Part shown: in pieces, positions 23,597-36,560 of the stretch
Layout of the letters: each line of letters opens with the position of its first letter
How positions within the stretch are numbered: the stretch's first letter is position 1
Assembly: GCA_029851415.1 (NCBI GenBank)
Contig: CM056744.1
Location: forward strand, 65,900,172 to 65,964,171
Direction of reading: 5' to 3'
DNA length: 64,000 nt
DNA from: Eretmocerus hayati
Taxonomy: Eukaryota; Arthropoda; Insecta; Hymenoptera; Aphelinidae
Translations under genes and position numbers: made by a program
The notes under the pieces: model-generated
What the model saw: only the letters and a program-made list of their open reading frames with translations
Told to the model about the DNA's origin: nothing
Databases searched by the model: none

Positions 23597-25818
23597 GGCG
23601 TAATGCGCGTGCCAGCCTGTAGATATCCTGCGTAAGCAATCTGACTAAACACACAGAGCATTGGTGGTAAGGCGTACTTAGCTCTCAAATGGGCGGTGCG
23701 TTGGTGGCGAGGTCGACTCGACTCCCATGTACGCGGCGCGCCACGTGAAGTAACAGCAGCAGATTGATCGTCTTGAATGGGCGTCCCAACAGTTTCTCAA
23801 ACATCTTTGCGAAGAAGACGGCAGTATCGCGGATATTTGGAAAGAGTAGAGAAAGATGGGAGAGACACCCCGGAGTATTCAGGTAATAGATTAGCATACA
23901 AGTAGTTCTGTGGATACTTTGAAATAATGTGTGCCTGCTTGTACGAACCCTTAAAACACTTGGGAAAGAAATCATACGGGTCAATTTCGACGTATTTTTG
24001 GTGCTCTTTCTGGTGCAATGATTAGTTTGGCGATCCAGAGCCACCCGAAGAAAATTATCATCGAAAAATGGGTCAAAATGTCAGGTCCATGTAATGTGGT
24101 TTATCCTCTCTCCGGCCTTTGAGAGTGTATAGCACAACCAAGAGGCTCGCTCGGTTTCGGGCAGGCGAACTTATCAAATACAATGGTATTAAGCACCAAA
24201 AATTCTATTGCTATGAGAGTCCAAAGACCACTTTTTGCATGTGCAAAAAGTTTTGAACTCTGATGGAATGGAAATCTCATGCCCATGATATTAAACTAAG
24301 AAAGCGAAATTGGCAATCAATTCCAATTCGGATTCTCCATAGCATATACAGGAAGGTTGTGATATTTTTGGATCATAATTGTAGAGCTGCGAACTTTAAA
24401 TTGCTAACTCGACCTCGACTCCGAGAGAAGATTTCTGATGATACACCTGCTTGATACAGCTCTTTCGCTAATTCAATATCATGCGCGTGAGATTTCCAAC
24501 CCATCAAAGTTTACCAGTTCGGTCTTGAGTTGAATCTACGGATTTTTACGATTTAGTGGTCTCATTAATAGAATTACCTCGTGAATTGATGATTTCTCGT
24601 GCATTAATGTTCAAAAAAGACCCGTCGTTTGCATGTTAATGGAAATCCGAACGCAAATTCGAAAAGCTGAGAAAATTCGACGTCAAAATCATGTGACGGA
24701 AAATGTTTTTGACCTCAGATTTGAAGTACAATATTTTACGAATACGCGAAGCCGAGTGCACCCCTTGGTAGAAATTGTGAGCATTTTTTGGCCAAAAACT
24801 GGATAAGTGTAACCTAATTGCACCGTAACTATATTTATATATTGCATGGGTGGCCAAAAGAATTGGTCAAATTTCCACCAGGGCCGGCCACCGCTTCGAT
24901 ATGCAGACTTTTCTGAACAATTTTCCCTTTCCAGGCTCGTAGCTCAGAAGGGAAGGGTCATACGAAAATTTTTCGTGGAACAAAACTTGTAGATTTTTTG
25001 ACGATCTACAAAATCTCGTTTGAATTTTAATGATCGGATCACTCCCGTCACAGTTATGAGTGATTGATTTATGAATAATTATTCCATTTTTCACCGTCGA
25101 TTGAGGCAACTTAAAAAATGAGTAAAAAATATTTGAAACACATAAATCGATAGATTTTTTTCTGATCTTCGAGATGCTCTTTTCAAAATTGCCGTACGAC
25201 CAACTGGGTCGGAAATATCGTTGATTGACTGAGACTATCCATTATCCATTAATTTTGGAGGGTACTGTAAGAGTTCCATTGAGGTATATCACAGAGAGGT
25301 TCATACGTGAGTAATTACTTATAAAACATTCCGTACATATAAATATTCAAACATATAATTTGAATAATCATATATCGTTTCAATATCCAACAGTCTCAGA
25401 AAACTGTACAGAAGAGACATTAAATGACCGCAGGGAAATTAACTTATCACCACAAGGAAATTCAAGGATCCTCATACAAGGCTACATTGGTGAGTGAATG
25501 AATCAACTATTTCAAAAAGTCATTTATTCATTGATTGCTCCAACGATAATAAAATGATTAATTGATATAAATCACTCAACATAAAAAGTTCAATCTAACA
25601 CACTCACTCATATTGAATCATATGAACACACACAGTTACAGACACACACATACACTCACAATCATTCACGCTTATTCATGCACATACAAATAGAACTACC
25701 ACACAATTCACTAACACACCAACAAGTTAAATCATTCCCTGAACAATACTATAACTTTCATTTTATTCGATTTCAGCATATAACTCAGTGTACAATCTGC
25801 CAACAGTTGATCAGTCAG
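23597..25818. other. Unique DNA, no gene recognised
   Basis: About 2.2 kb without repeats I can align or frames with recognisable content. Positions 25600-25700 become CA-rich, leading into the foldback element. Confidence 0.45.
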
Positions 25819-26711
25819 ACACTCAGAAAAATAAGAGACAAGCCGTGCCTCGCCATCTAAGCGATTCATGACGAACTCCTCGAGCAATTCGTACACTGCA
25901 ACAAATCATGTCGCCACTGCGACGTGACTTAATAAAATGCTCTGAAATTTTGCACATACATAGTTAAAGAGTACTGCTTCCATGTAGTGGAAGATTTGCA
26001 ATGAAAAACATTTTCAAAAAAATTAGATAAATCATACTATCGTTCGACGTTTTCACGGGTCTCGATGCCGTGATGCTCACCGCAAGTATGATTTTCGACA
26101 TGCGAGGAAGTTTTTCAGTTTTCAATTACAGCGAATCTCAAAGAGAGAAAGTTGTTCGGAAAGGTCTAAATTATGTTGATTCCCAAGATTTGGATCGAAA
26201 GATGGAATAGGAAAAAAATTATAAGAGATTATTGTTTGACGGGGCGCGAGGCGGAGCGTTGTCTGCTCGTTAGCCGCCAGCAAGTATATTCACATACAAA
26301 AAGTACTCTAACTTTTGCCCTGATACATCATTCGATCTGAATCTTGAGAATTAATATAATTTAGACCCTTCCGCACAACTTTCTCGCGTTGACTTTGACT
26401 GTAGTTGAAAAACTGAAAAACTTCCTCGCATGTCGAAAATCATAGGTGCGGTGAGCATCACGGCATCGAGACCCGTGAAAACGTCGAAAAATAGTATCAT
26501 TTTTCTAATTTTTTTAGACATGTTTTTCTTGCAAATCTTCCACTACATGGAAGCAGTGTTCTTTAACTATGTGTGTGCAAAATTTCAGAGCATTTTATCC
26601 AGTAACATCGCAGTGGCGATATGAATTGTTTCAGTGTACGAATTGCTCGAGGAGTTTGTCAGGAATCGCTTAGCTGGCGAGGCACGGCTTGACTTTTATT
26701 CCTCTGAGTGA
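25819..26711. mobile_element. Foldback element with about 400-bp arms
   Basis: The left arm (25819-26215) and right arm (26305-26711) are inverted copies. The outer ends match as CACTCAG...AAGCCGTGCCTCGCC and its complement; inner landmarks such as GGTCTCGATGCCGTGATG and CTTCCTCGCATGTCGAAAAT pair as well. Identity is roughly 85% by eye. The spacer of about 90 bp contains a GC-rich patch (gacggggcgcgaggcggagc). No target-site duplication is obvious and no protein is encoded. Confidence 0.85.
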
Positions 26712-26954
26712 AGGATGAAAAAGAATGACTTAACCCCTGAAACTGTCAAGAATCATATTGGAAGGTTGCACTGGTAAGGTATTTATATAATCTTTCGAAT
26801 AATTTATGATCATTGATATAATTTATAAAATCAATTAACATGCACGCAATAATTCTTTCAATACAAACTCACTCACCCACCCACCCATACATACACATAC
26901 ACAAACATTTTCAATATCCAGAACTATACACGCAACCTTCCTCATAATTTCATC

Positions 26955-27018
26955 AGACACACACATAAATACACACACACATACGCACACACACGCACAC
27001 ACACACACACACACACGT
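26955..27018. repeat. (CA)n microsatellite
   Basis: An imperfect run of CA dinucleotides with occasional T and G interruptions, ending in a pure stretch of about nine repeats. Confidence 0.9.
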
Positions 27019-28098
27019 ATTCATATATACGCATATTTACACGAACGAGTCCAATTATTTTATGATAGAAAAATAATCCGCTATAATGATTTTCCCATCC
27101 CACAGCACCATCAAGGACGAAAAAGACTGTATCCCGATAGTCCATTGGATAACTCACTCGACAGGGAATCAAGAAGCAAAATTGGGATCCCATCATTGTC
27201 AATTAGAAGACGTACTCCAGGTGATTTCAGATGATTTAAAAATATTCAATTTAGGTGACATCATATTTATTTTCATACTGTTTCTAGAGAAATTATGAAA
27301 TTTCGCAAAAATTGTAAAATAAGAATATGTATATCGGAAAAATCGATAAAATTCAACAGAGACGGGACATTTGCCCGTCTCTCCCCTCTCGTCTCCTTTC
27401 ATTTCATTGGTTTAGTTAGAATAAATTCCTACATGATTTTAAAATGACTTGAAAACGATGATTTAATAATTTTCATTGAGGTTCAACAAAATTCAAATCA
27501 TTTACTTTCCAATTTCGACGATTTTAATTAATTGCAAAATCATTATCAATTTAGAATCAAGATCATGACGATAGAACAGAGTTTTCAAGAATGAGTAAAC
27601 TCAACATCATAATATAATTTTTCCTAATAATAAATCGACGTGACTCCCACATACGAAGAATCCAATACTTGGCTATCGCCTGCGGTAGGGTGCCTCACAA
27701 AAGTGCTGAGGTAATGTCAAGGATTCGGTGTTCTCATTAGCTGACCGACGGATCCCATCAAAAAATTTCCGCCCAACTGAATCCCTACATTCCTGAGTCA
27801 TTCTACACAGAACCCTGGAAGGTCCCCTGTTAGTAAATGACTCATCCATGGATTTGTATATTCTTTTGGAATCGTGAAATTCTGGGCTACGAACGCACAT
27901 ACTCTGACTGCATCATTCATTAATCAATGAATTGAACAAAATAGACGGAAAGTTCTCCGAATAATAACTTTTAGATGATTTTGCAATCAATCAAAGTCGT
28001 CGTTAGGAATCAAGGTTTTCTTTTTTTCCATTAAACTCACCAAAATGGAATAACAAATAATAATAAACTCTTCAACAACTATTGTTACAAAATGGACG
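27019..28098. other. AT-rich DNA, no gene recognised
   Basis: I see no supported gene or structured repeat here. Frames on both strands are short and lack any motif. Confidence 0.45.
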
Positions 28099-28390
28099 TT
28101 ACACTGATGAGAACGTTGTGGTGACTCGCCTAGGCCATGGCTCAAGAGTGACTAACTCCGCTGAGAGCGACCAAAGCGAAAAATCCAAAACCAACTCATC
28201 AACACTACACTCCTCACATATATAGACCATAATGCAGACATCTGATCACACCTATCACTACTGAGACACTCACTTTACACTGATGATGACGTTGCGGTGT
28301 CTCACCTAGGCCATGGCTCAAGAGTGATTAACTCCGCTGAGAGCGACCGAAGCGAAAAATCCAAAACTTATTCATCAACACTTCACACAC
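28099..28390. repeat. Two direct repeats of about 115 bp at a 176-bp offset
   Basis: A block starting ttacactgatga and containing cctaggccatggctcaagag and aactccgctgagagcgacc occurs at 28099 and 28275. The copies are about 90% identical and separated by about 60 bp of unrelated sequence. Confidence 0.85.
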
Positions 28391-30129
28391 AACATGATAA
28401 CACAATCAAATCAGTATAACAGACAATCTAACAATTTCCATATTGCAACAATAGAAGCTTTGTTGATATTCATCAATAATATCGTTCCAGATAATTATTA
28501 AATCTTTCAATGAGTATTCAATACATAGTTCAAAAGATATTCAATAATCAACTATTTTCATAGTAGAATCACTAAAATCTCCAATCAAGAATCATCAGTT
28601 TCTCTCAGCCGAACAATAACAGCTCTGGAAAATTGCATGATAGACCAAGAAAAAGATTTTATTGAAATATTAGCTAAACATTGAAAAATATAATAATGGA
28701 AAATTTAACGGAATGATGAATAATGAAAGAAAGATCATCAAAAAATAACTGACTAATTTCAAAATTTCAAAAAGATCAGTTTCTCACGATTGAATGATAC
28801 CATCTCTAAAAAATTTCACAATACATAAAAAATGAATTACCCCAACTTGATATACTTTAAAAATGAGAATTCATTAAAAAATGACTCGAGAAAGTAAAAA
28901 CGACCGAAAAAACAATGTGAAGATAATAAAAAAACGACGAAATAACTTCAAGATAACCATGAGATAACCAAAAGATAGAGAGATAATCAAAAGATAACAA
29001 TCAGATGAAAAAATAATCAAAAGATAACTTTAAGATGATCCTGGATGATCTTAGATGGTCTTAGATGATGATGTTAACTTAGATAGTGAGTACTTAGATA
29101 CTCGCGACACATGAGGTCTATTGTCGCTCTCATAATCCCAACTCATATTTTTTTTCGTCAAGTTGGCAGCTCTGCTTACGATTTTACGCTGGCAGCCCTG
29201 CTTGGGGGGATCCGGACGGACGGGATTTCGCCCGCGGCTTAATTATTGTAAAAAATAAAATAATTTCAACAGACAGACGAGGTACGATTTATGAAGTAAT
29301 TATTTTTCCCGAAATTTTTATATGTACGGACTGCAACTATTGAATTATTGTAAATTGTTCAATATTTGCAACGATACAAACGCTCCGGAAAAAGCCAAGC
29401 GACAAGATCGAGCGTGCCCGAGCACCGGCGTGCATGTGTTGCATCTGTGTCATATTTACAATAGCGTTCGAAACGAATAACATCATCGACACATCGAATC
29501 TCCTGATGAATAACACTCTCCGAGTTGACAAAAATCACAGAGATCATGGAGTAATGGTTATTCCCCACTTGCGACGCTTGTCGTCATCGTGCGGATCCCC
29601 AAATCGAGTCTAGCCTCAACCGTCGTGCGGTCAATGAAGCGGACGACGCGCGGTCGAACCTACGCAGCAGACAAAGTAAATCAACATGGGATTAGAGTCT
29701 GAAAGATTCCTGTTGGTTCGGTATCCTGGCAATCGTGACGTCACGATTGTCCGACCAATGAAAATCGTTCGAGCGCAAACCTAATAATTACGATTTTTCA
29801 ACGATTTGAACGCGAAATCTTGAATGAAGATGGCATATTTTCAGTCGAAACTTTTGTAGATAGTCTACACTCACCTTAATCAGATTCAGATCAAAAGCAA
29901 GCCGAATTCTTTCATGCAAGATCCTCATTTACTGATGTATTGGAAGCTGGAATATATAAGAATGTATTAGTGAGCTGTGGAATATTGTTATTAATCACAT
30001 AATTGCATTTCGAAGACCAAGTTTCAATATGGAACATGGCCGAAGTCTCGATTTTTTGCATAAACTTGTCTGTTTTGAACACTGATTTTTCGTCGGCCGA
30101 AAATTCGGCATTCCTCACTTGATTGACAT
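28391..30129. other. AT-rich DNA with low-complexity GATAA-type runs; no gene
   Basis: Positions 28920-29090 are made of loose GATAACCAAAAGATAA and GATGATCTTAGATG repeats. The remainder is unique and has no supported frame. A perfect 20-bp palindrome at 29730-29749 is listed separately. Confidence 0.5.
29730..29749. promoter_or_regulatory. Perfect 20-bp palindrome containing a CRE core
   Basis: The sequence CAATCGTGACGTCACGATTG is its own reverse complement and contains TGACGTCA, the full cAMP-response-element consensus bound by bZIP factors. The flanks (ggttcgg and tccgacc) extend the symmetry. Binding or function is not shown by the sequence. Confidence 0.4.
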
Positions 30130-31110
30130 TGCTCTCCAGCTCCTTCAGGCCAAATATCTATCTCGAATCTTTTTCCGGCAATCTCTACACCGTATTTCCA
30201 GCTTAGGAATCCGTTGAACAGTTCCGGATCGAGACGTAGATGATCTTGGATGTCATGGAAAGTATTTTGCCCTGCTACTCACGGTTCTTCATCGGTTTTG
30301 CACCTTTCACCGTCTTTCCATCGCCCAATCTCGATCTTGTAACTCTCGAGGCGATTCTCAGAGTTGCGCTCGAGATTTTGGGAATTTATAGCAGAGCCCT
30401 TTAGAATGATTGTTGGGTTGAGAGTAGGACTATTTCCGACTTACAATCCATCATTCGCGACAAATACGCACCACTCATCGATTTTTCTCGGCTCAGACTC
30501 GATCCAGAGCTGATTGCAGTTATTCTCAGGCACGTATACATAATGGGGTTGGGCTCAAAATATTGCATCGCATTTTACGCATGTATTGCAAGCTTTTGTA
30601 GATCAGCGGTACATTCTTTCTCTCGACTAGAGACGATCGTTCCTTCAATGATCTGCATTACTCGATAGCTCTTCCTGGACAAATATTGTTTCTGAATTTT
30701 TTTGTGGCAATCTCTGGCATACGGATTGAGGTCAAAATTCTGCTCAATAGTCGGCAAATGCAATCCACGTGTTCTGAAAGCGGCAGCATATCGAATTCCG
30801 AACTAAAACCGGTTATTTCTGATTCATTTCAGTGCTGGAAAGACGCTCCTGATGGGGGATCGGATCAAAATTAATCTCAAACTCCACCACGGCTGTTATC
30901 AGAGTCATGTTTGGGCTCGAAATCCGGAGAATTTGTAGTACGGCGCATCAAACAGGTTCTTGGAATGGCAGCAGGGCTGTCTTCAACTTATAATCCATCA
31001 TTCGCGACGAATACGCACCACTCGTCGCTTTTTCTTGGCTTAGACTCAATTCGAAGCTGATTGCAGTGATTCTCAGACATGGGGTTGGGCTTGGAATATT
31101 GCATGTTATC
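30130..31110 (+). repeat. Diverged 176-bp satellite block, about five monomers
   Basis: The landmarks of the 16-23 kb satellite recur in the plus orientation: (GGCAG)TAGGAC...TCCGACTTACAATCC at about 30425, GCGGCAGCATA at 30780 and GGCAGCAGGGCTG at 30967. Between them lie CTGATTGCAG and GGGCTCAAAAT-type segments. Divergence is much higher than in the palindrome. Confidence 0.65.
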
Positions 31111-32388
31111 TACCGCTGCAACGAATCAGTATTTTATAATTTTTGTTATTATCCGTTTGAAATTCGATTAGTGTTTTATTAATTGTGTTAACGCGAATTT
31201 AATGGTCAACTGTTTAAATTTTGAGTTTAAGGCCCCAGATTATATTTTCATTAAGATGTCAAATCCCTGTAAGAAAGAGAGTTAATTAATTGATGATATT
31301 CATGAGTAATAAATGAATGTAGTTCCATGCATAATTTTACGAAAAAAAAAGGTTAATTGGCAACACACCTTGGCTGTGAGGAGAAATACCTCACAAAATT
31401 CAGCAAACATTGAGTTAAACCCAAGATCCTTTATTTCAAGCTGTTGAGGTAATCAGTGGATGACCTGAAGATCCTTGTGGTCCCTGGGTTCTCCTCCGCA
31501 AGCTCCAGCATTTACCTAGAACACACAAAAGAGTAATAGTCTGAATTCAGTTTTTCAATCAGTACCAAAACAAAGTACTGATCACAACCTGTAAAATAAA
31601 ATCCATTATGAAACTGAAAAGAAATATTCATAAGTCAAAGTAACCTATTATTTTGGTTTGATATAAAATTCCCAAATATTGTAACATATTATTTCACATC
31701 AGAAAAATTGGTAAAATTAATCTCACCTTGAAAAGATGAGAAGTAATTGTGGTTTTGAGTCCAAGATGAGATGGACAACAAATGTCGAGAAATGATGGAA
31801 CCCAGTTGGTGGTGATATTCGTTACTCCTGCTACCAGTTCCCATCATGAATCACCTATAAACCACAAATACCTATTAGAATTATATCCTGGATAAGGCCA
31901 GCATCTAATTGTAATCAACTAAGATGCGTATATTCATTCATTTTATTCATGAGTCCATGCATCAAAAAAAGTAGAAAATCCATTTGCGGATTTTGGGGTA
32001 CTCACCTCATATTCATAAAATCAACACAAAAATAGGTTTAAAATGGTCTCACATGATTGATGATGAGGCTGAAAACCTGTTCAAGCCATCCAGATACATC
32101 CAGAAGGCCCCAGACCATGTTCGTAGTCGAACCAGACCTCCGTTCTTAAAAACCGCAAAAGAGGTCATCTGTAAAATTTAAGATAGAATCATCCTGGATT
32201 TATGGGAGTTGGTACATCTAAAAGCTAGGATTTTTTATAGCATTTTAAGCATATTCACCCATGCATTTAGGACCAAGAAGCCCAAACTTGAAAAAATTTG
32301 GTGACTGCCAAAGGCAGCCCCATGCTAATACATAGGGAAACCGGCTCCCATTCTAACCTTGCGCATGCAAGAAGTACATCCTATTCAA
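31111..32388. other. Unique DNA, no gene recognised
   Basis: AT-rich sequence between two satellite blocks. I see no gene, RNA or structured repeat. Confidence 0.4.
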
Positions 32389-32832
32389 GGTGTGTCCACA
32401 AATGAAGCGTACGCACTGCTCACGGCTCACGTGCGCCATGCGCTGCTCAACTGATTTTAACCGGCGAGTGACATGGATTTCACGGAAGATCGTCATCCAT
32501 TCTCGATCGCTAACTTCAAGTTCTGTATTGGATCCAGCCGGTAACAAGGGAAATCCATATCACTCGCAGGCTAAAATCCGATGAGTAGCGCAACGCGCAC
32601 GTGAGCCATGCGCTGCTCAGCGGATTTTAGCCAGCGAGTGACATGGATTTCCTAGGAGGTCGTCATCCATTTTCGGTCGCTAACCTCAAGTTCTGTATTG
32701 GATCCAGCCGGTCACAAGGGAAATTCATATCACTCGCAGGCTAACCTCCGATGAGCAGCGCATGGCGCACGTGAGCCGTGGGTATGCGCTGTGAGCCGCG
32801 AGCAGTGCGTGCGCTCTATTTGTGGACACACC
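32389..32832. mobile_element. 444-bp inverted-repeat element with internal direct repeats
   Basis: The termini are inverted: GGTGTGTCCACAAAT at 32389 and its complement ending at 32832, with similarity continuing through ACGCACTGCTC and GGCTCACGTGCGCCATGCGC. Inside, a block of about 170 bp (CGAGTGACATGGATTTC...TCACTCGCAGGCTAA) is present twice in direct orientation, near 32464 and 32632. No target-site duplication is clear and no protein is encoded, so the class is left open. Confidence 0.75.
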
Positions 32833-35299
32833 CTTAGGGAATGTGAGGTGATAAAGGGTTGCCGGGGGAGTTTATCTAAGTACTTCATGCAAGAAACCGC
32901 GGTGAAAAACACTCATAGGTGAGTACTTACCCGATTTCCGACGAGTGTCTTTACAGCTGACATGGCTTTGATTGCGACATGCACGCTGACTCAGCATCAC
33001 CATGACACGTTGCCGCTGCTCTTTTGGTGGCTCCCCAGGTCAATTAGCTGCACAAAACACTTGACACAACACTCACAGAGTTTTCACAATTCACTATAAC
33101 ACCAGGACAACTGCACCACATCAAGCCATTGCCGAGGCGCCGGGCACCACAACGAAGCAGACGACACCACTTGTTGCTGTCTCTCTCTCTCATTCTGTGC
33201 GCAAGTGCTAAGTAGCCGCGCATTTGCAAGCACACAGTAAAACAAAAGCTCTTTACTCGTTTCAATTATCTGAGACAGGGGGGAAACAGGGGTCATGTAA
33301 AAATATGAGCAGAGACAGAAAAGTTTTCCCCTTTTTCCTCCCCTATTACGGTTGAAAGGGGGTGAGCACGGAAACCAGAAGGGCCCTGCCCTATGACCAA
33401 ATCCAAGCCGCGCAAAGCGACTGTCGTGTGTATATGTGATTTCGTCTCTGCGCACGACCGAGAGGGGGTTGAAGTTCGGCGGCGCGAAAGCTTGCGAGGT
33501 CGGAGACGAGCTCCGAAAGCGTCACTTCCAAGCACCAACCAAGAAAATACTCCTCCTGAAGAAGAGCACTTGGTTATTGGAAAAGAGTCAAGGGCAGACA
33601 TTGCTCAACATAGCAGTCGTGGGACTACAGCGAGGCACCTGGGAATCACCACACTACGTTCCAGCACCACATTCACCAGGCATTTTGCAGCCAAAGCTTC
33701 CGGCAACTCCGAGCTACTTGCAGATCCTGTGGATTTTTCGTCGCTGCGACTCAACAGTGTGGATGCCTCCGTACTCTCGCCAGTCCTCTCGTGACTGTAA
33801 GTTTTTATCATACTAACTTAAAATACTAATACTACCTCACACCCTCTTCTGGTTGATGAATCCCTAATTAAACTTGATTAAAGGAGACCGCAGCTTGATT
33901 TTTTCCATTGATGCTAAGGCTAGATGGGGATTTTCTCGCAGCATAGAATCAACCAGACTCAATTTTCCTATCCTATCTCATAGCTCATCCCTGATTTTCT
34001 CAATCAGAGGAGACTCGCTGGAGCAAAATCTATCGATGCCTGCGGCTAGATAGCAAATTAGCTAGAGCGATAGCAAAAAGATAAAACCCTTTACATTCTT
34101 TCTCTCTCCTGTGAAAAAAAGCTGCATCCCTAGTACACCTAGAGAAGACAGATCCTCCATTATGAAGCCTTCTATATTGAAGCTTGCAAAAGGGGATCCA
34201 GCTAATTTTCACACTCCATTTTCATGCTCTAACGGCGAAAATATCTCGAAATATCTCATTTGGTAGAGACGCTCGCTCATAGCACGTGTACACATATAAG
34301 CTCACAGTGGCGCCGAGCAGAACTGCCGTAGTTCATGAAAATATTTGTGCACCTTCTCGCACGCTGTTTTCAGGAATAACACGACGCGCAAGAGAACGAC
34401 CCGCGCATTTTCTTTACTAGTCCCGTGTATTACCCGACCGGGAATTTTGCGGAAAAATCGTAGATTTCTCAACGTATGGGGAAGCTAGTGGGCTTATAAA
34501 GAAAAATAACGTAGTCGGTACTGACGTTTATGTACTCTTCGGATACACGCGCGTTGCAGCTTGTAGGGTCTCGTGCACACCAAAAGCAACCTTTTGGTTT
34601 GAAAATCAGTTGTGTCGAATTTTCCAGGATTTTCCGGCCCATGTGGCGCCGACAGTTTTTACAATTTGATTCAGTGATTTGTAATTACAGTTTGATCTTA
34701 CTTGAGTTAGATTTTCCTAGTTTTGATTGTAAATTTATCATTTTTCACCTTCATTCTATAAATACTAGAGCAGTGATAAAAAAGTGTGTTATTTCTTAAT
34801 TCGTTATTCATCGAATTTAATTGTGTAATATAAATAAAACCAGTCAATGCAAAACGCATTCATCAAGCCCCATTATTTATAGACCCTGATATAACCATAA
34901 CCCAGTGAGTGACCCAATCATTTGAATGATTATTTTTTCTGATTATATATTTTATTTTATGAAATAAAATAACGGTGCTCGCGATAAATTCTTATTATTT
35001 CATCGAGCATTATTTGAGCAAGTCGTATTTTTTTCTTCAATTCATGAAATAATCTATTCGCCATTCTGAACGATTTTCTTGTTTGATTTTTTAATTGATG
35101 ATTTTGTGCTCATTATCAATCAATCAGTTATTTGAACGAACAAATGCACCCTTTCATTTTCTGATTTGAACGAGAGAATTATCAAGGCAGAAAAAACTAC
35201 CGTTAACCAGCATCAGGCAAGGTAGGTCTCACCACCAGGCTGCTGCAGAGTGAGAATTCATACTCTCTCTTTGGGATTTATTGAAAAAACGACGTTGCA
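32833..35299. other. No gene recognised
   Basis: Mixed unique sequence. Several overlapping frames of 60-133 codons between 33040 and 33816 occupy both strands in a locally GC-richer patch and none has a domain. Positions 34240-34900 contain TATA-like and poly(A)-like strings and could be a decayed LTR, but no paired structure was found. Confidence 0.4.
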
Positions 35300-36560
35300 C
35301 CGCATGTACTGTAAGTTCTTGTAGATTGGCAGTATCTTTTCCTCTACCTAGAAATCACGATCTATCTAATAATCCGCATCATCCAACAGCTTTTCCTGGA
35401 CGACTATCGTTCTCAAATCTCTCGGCGGCAATTCCTCGACAGCGGATTAAGCTTAACATTTTCATCAACACTTGAGCGATTCACTCAAAGTTTGCTTGAC
35501 TCGGCAGCATATTAATATCCGAGCTGAATCGGTCATTCTTGATTGAATCCTGTGCTGAAAAGACGTTCCCGGCTCGGGAGAGATCAACTTCGATTCCAAA
35601 CTCATCCACGGAAATTTTCAGAGCCATGCTTGGAGTCAAAATCCTGGTAAGCGGTGGTAAATGCACGAGAGAGCTTTTTCTAGTGGCAGGATAGAGATTT
35701 CCGATCTAGAAATCACTATCTTCGACTAATACGCAGCGTTCATGATCTGACGTCGGTCTAGAACCGATCTCGAAGTCGAATGCGGTAACTCTCCGACCTG
35801 AGGTTGGGCTCAAAATATCGATTTCCATCCTCAACATGTACCCCGAGTCATTGCAAATCGGCAGTATACCTATTTTCCACCTAGAACTCGACGTTTCTTG
35901 AGAAATATGCACTGTTCTGCAGCTTTTTCTTGAATATTAATCTGGCATTCTTCTACGGCAACTTCTAGACTTGAGATCAGGCTCAAAATTCTGTTCAATG
36001 TTCTAGAATCACGCTTAATGACTGTCATATCTTAAAAGAAATTTTCGCCACGAAATGGGTCAGGACCGATCTCAAATCCTCCCCCAGAAATTTTCAGAGC
36101 TGTTTTTAGGCTCAAAGTTCTGGAAATCTATTCGCTATGATCACGAATGTGCTATATAAAAAAAGTAGACTGCAGCGCCACCAATGACAGAAAATAACCT
36201 CAAACGGTGGTGGGTTTAGCAAGTTGCGTGGCCGCTGCGGGGGGAGAGCGGGGAAGCCGAGATAACGCGGACATCGAAACGTTGAATGTCTGTGTGAGGC
36301 CCACCACGGCGTAATGCGCGAGCTAGCCACGAGATGTCTCGCGCAAGCAAGTTGACCATAGCGAATAGGATAATGTGTTGAAACGGGTTCTGAGGCGGCA
36401 GTAGGACTGTTTTCGACTCAGAACCTACCATTCCCGACTGATTATCAAGGCTCGTCACCTTTTCACGCTTCAGAATTGACCTCAGAGCTGATTGCGTTGA
36501 TTCCCAAATTTCAAGCTATTTCTTGCCAGAGCTGGATTTATACGGCGATTGTGCGGCGCT
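35300..36560 (+). repeat. Diverged 176-bp satellite block with an embedded miniature element
   Basis: Landmarks recur at about 35325 (TTGGCAGTATC), 35499 (TCGGCAGCATA), 35683 (TGGCAGGATAG), 35860 (CGGCAGTATACC) and 36390 (GGCGGCAGTAGGAC), spacing about 175-184 bp, with GAGCTGATTGCG-type segments between. The 101-bp element at 36207-36307 interrupts the array. Confidence 0.6.
36207..36307. mobile_element. 101-bp miniature element with GTGGTGGG termini, copy 2
   Basis: This second copy of the 23496-23596 element starts GGTGGTGGGTTTAG and ends GAGGCCCACCAC, followed by the same CGGCGTAATGCGCG. Sequence identity therefore continues past the inverted ends, so the true repeat may be slightly longer than the inverted-repeat boundaries. 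Confidence 0.6.

Noticed and set aside
33393..33816. Two overlapping 126-133-codon plus-strand frames, one ending just before a GTAAGT-like donor
   Set aside because: Both phases are open at once and minus-strand frames overlap them, which points to local GC composition. No homology is recognisable, though an exon cannot be fully excluded.
34240..34900. LTR with primer site (two TGGCGCCGA strings, TATA-like and AATAAA-like signals)
   Set aside because: No paired LTR, target duplication or internal retroviral sequence could be identified, and the signals are not in a consistent order.
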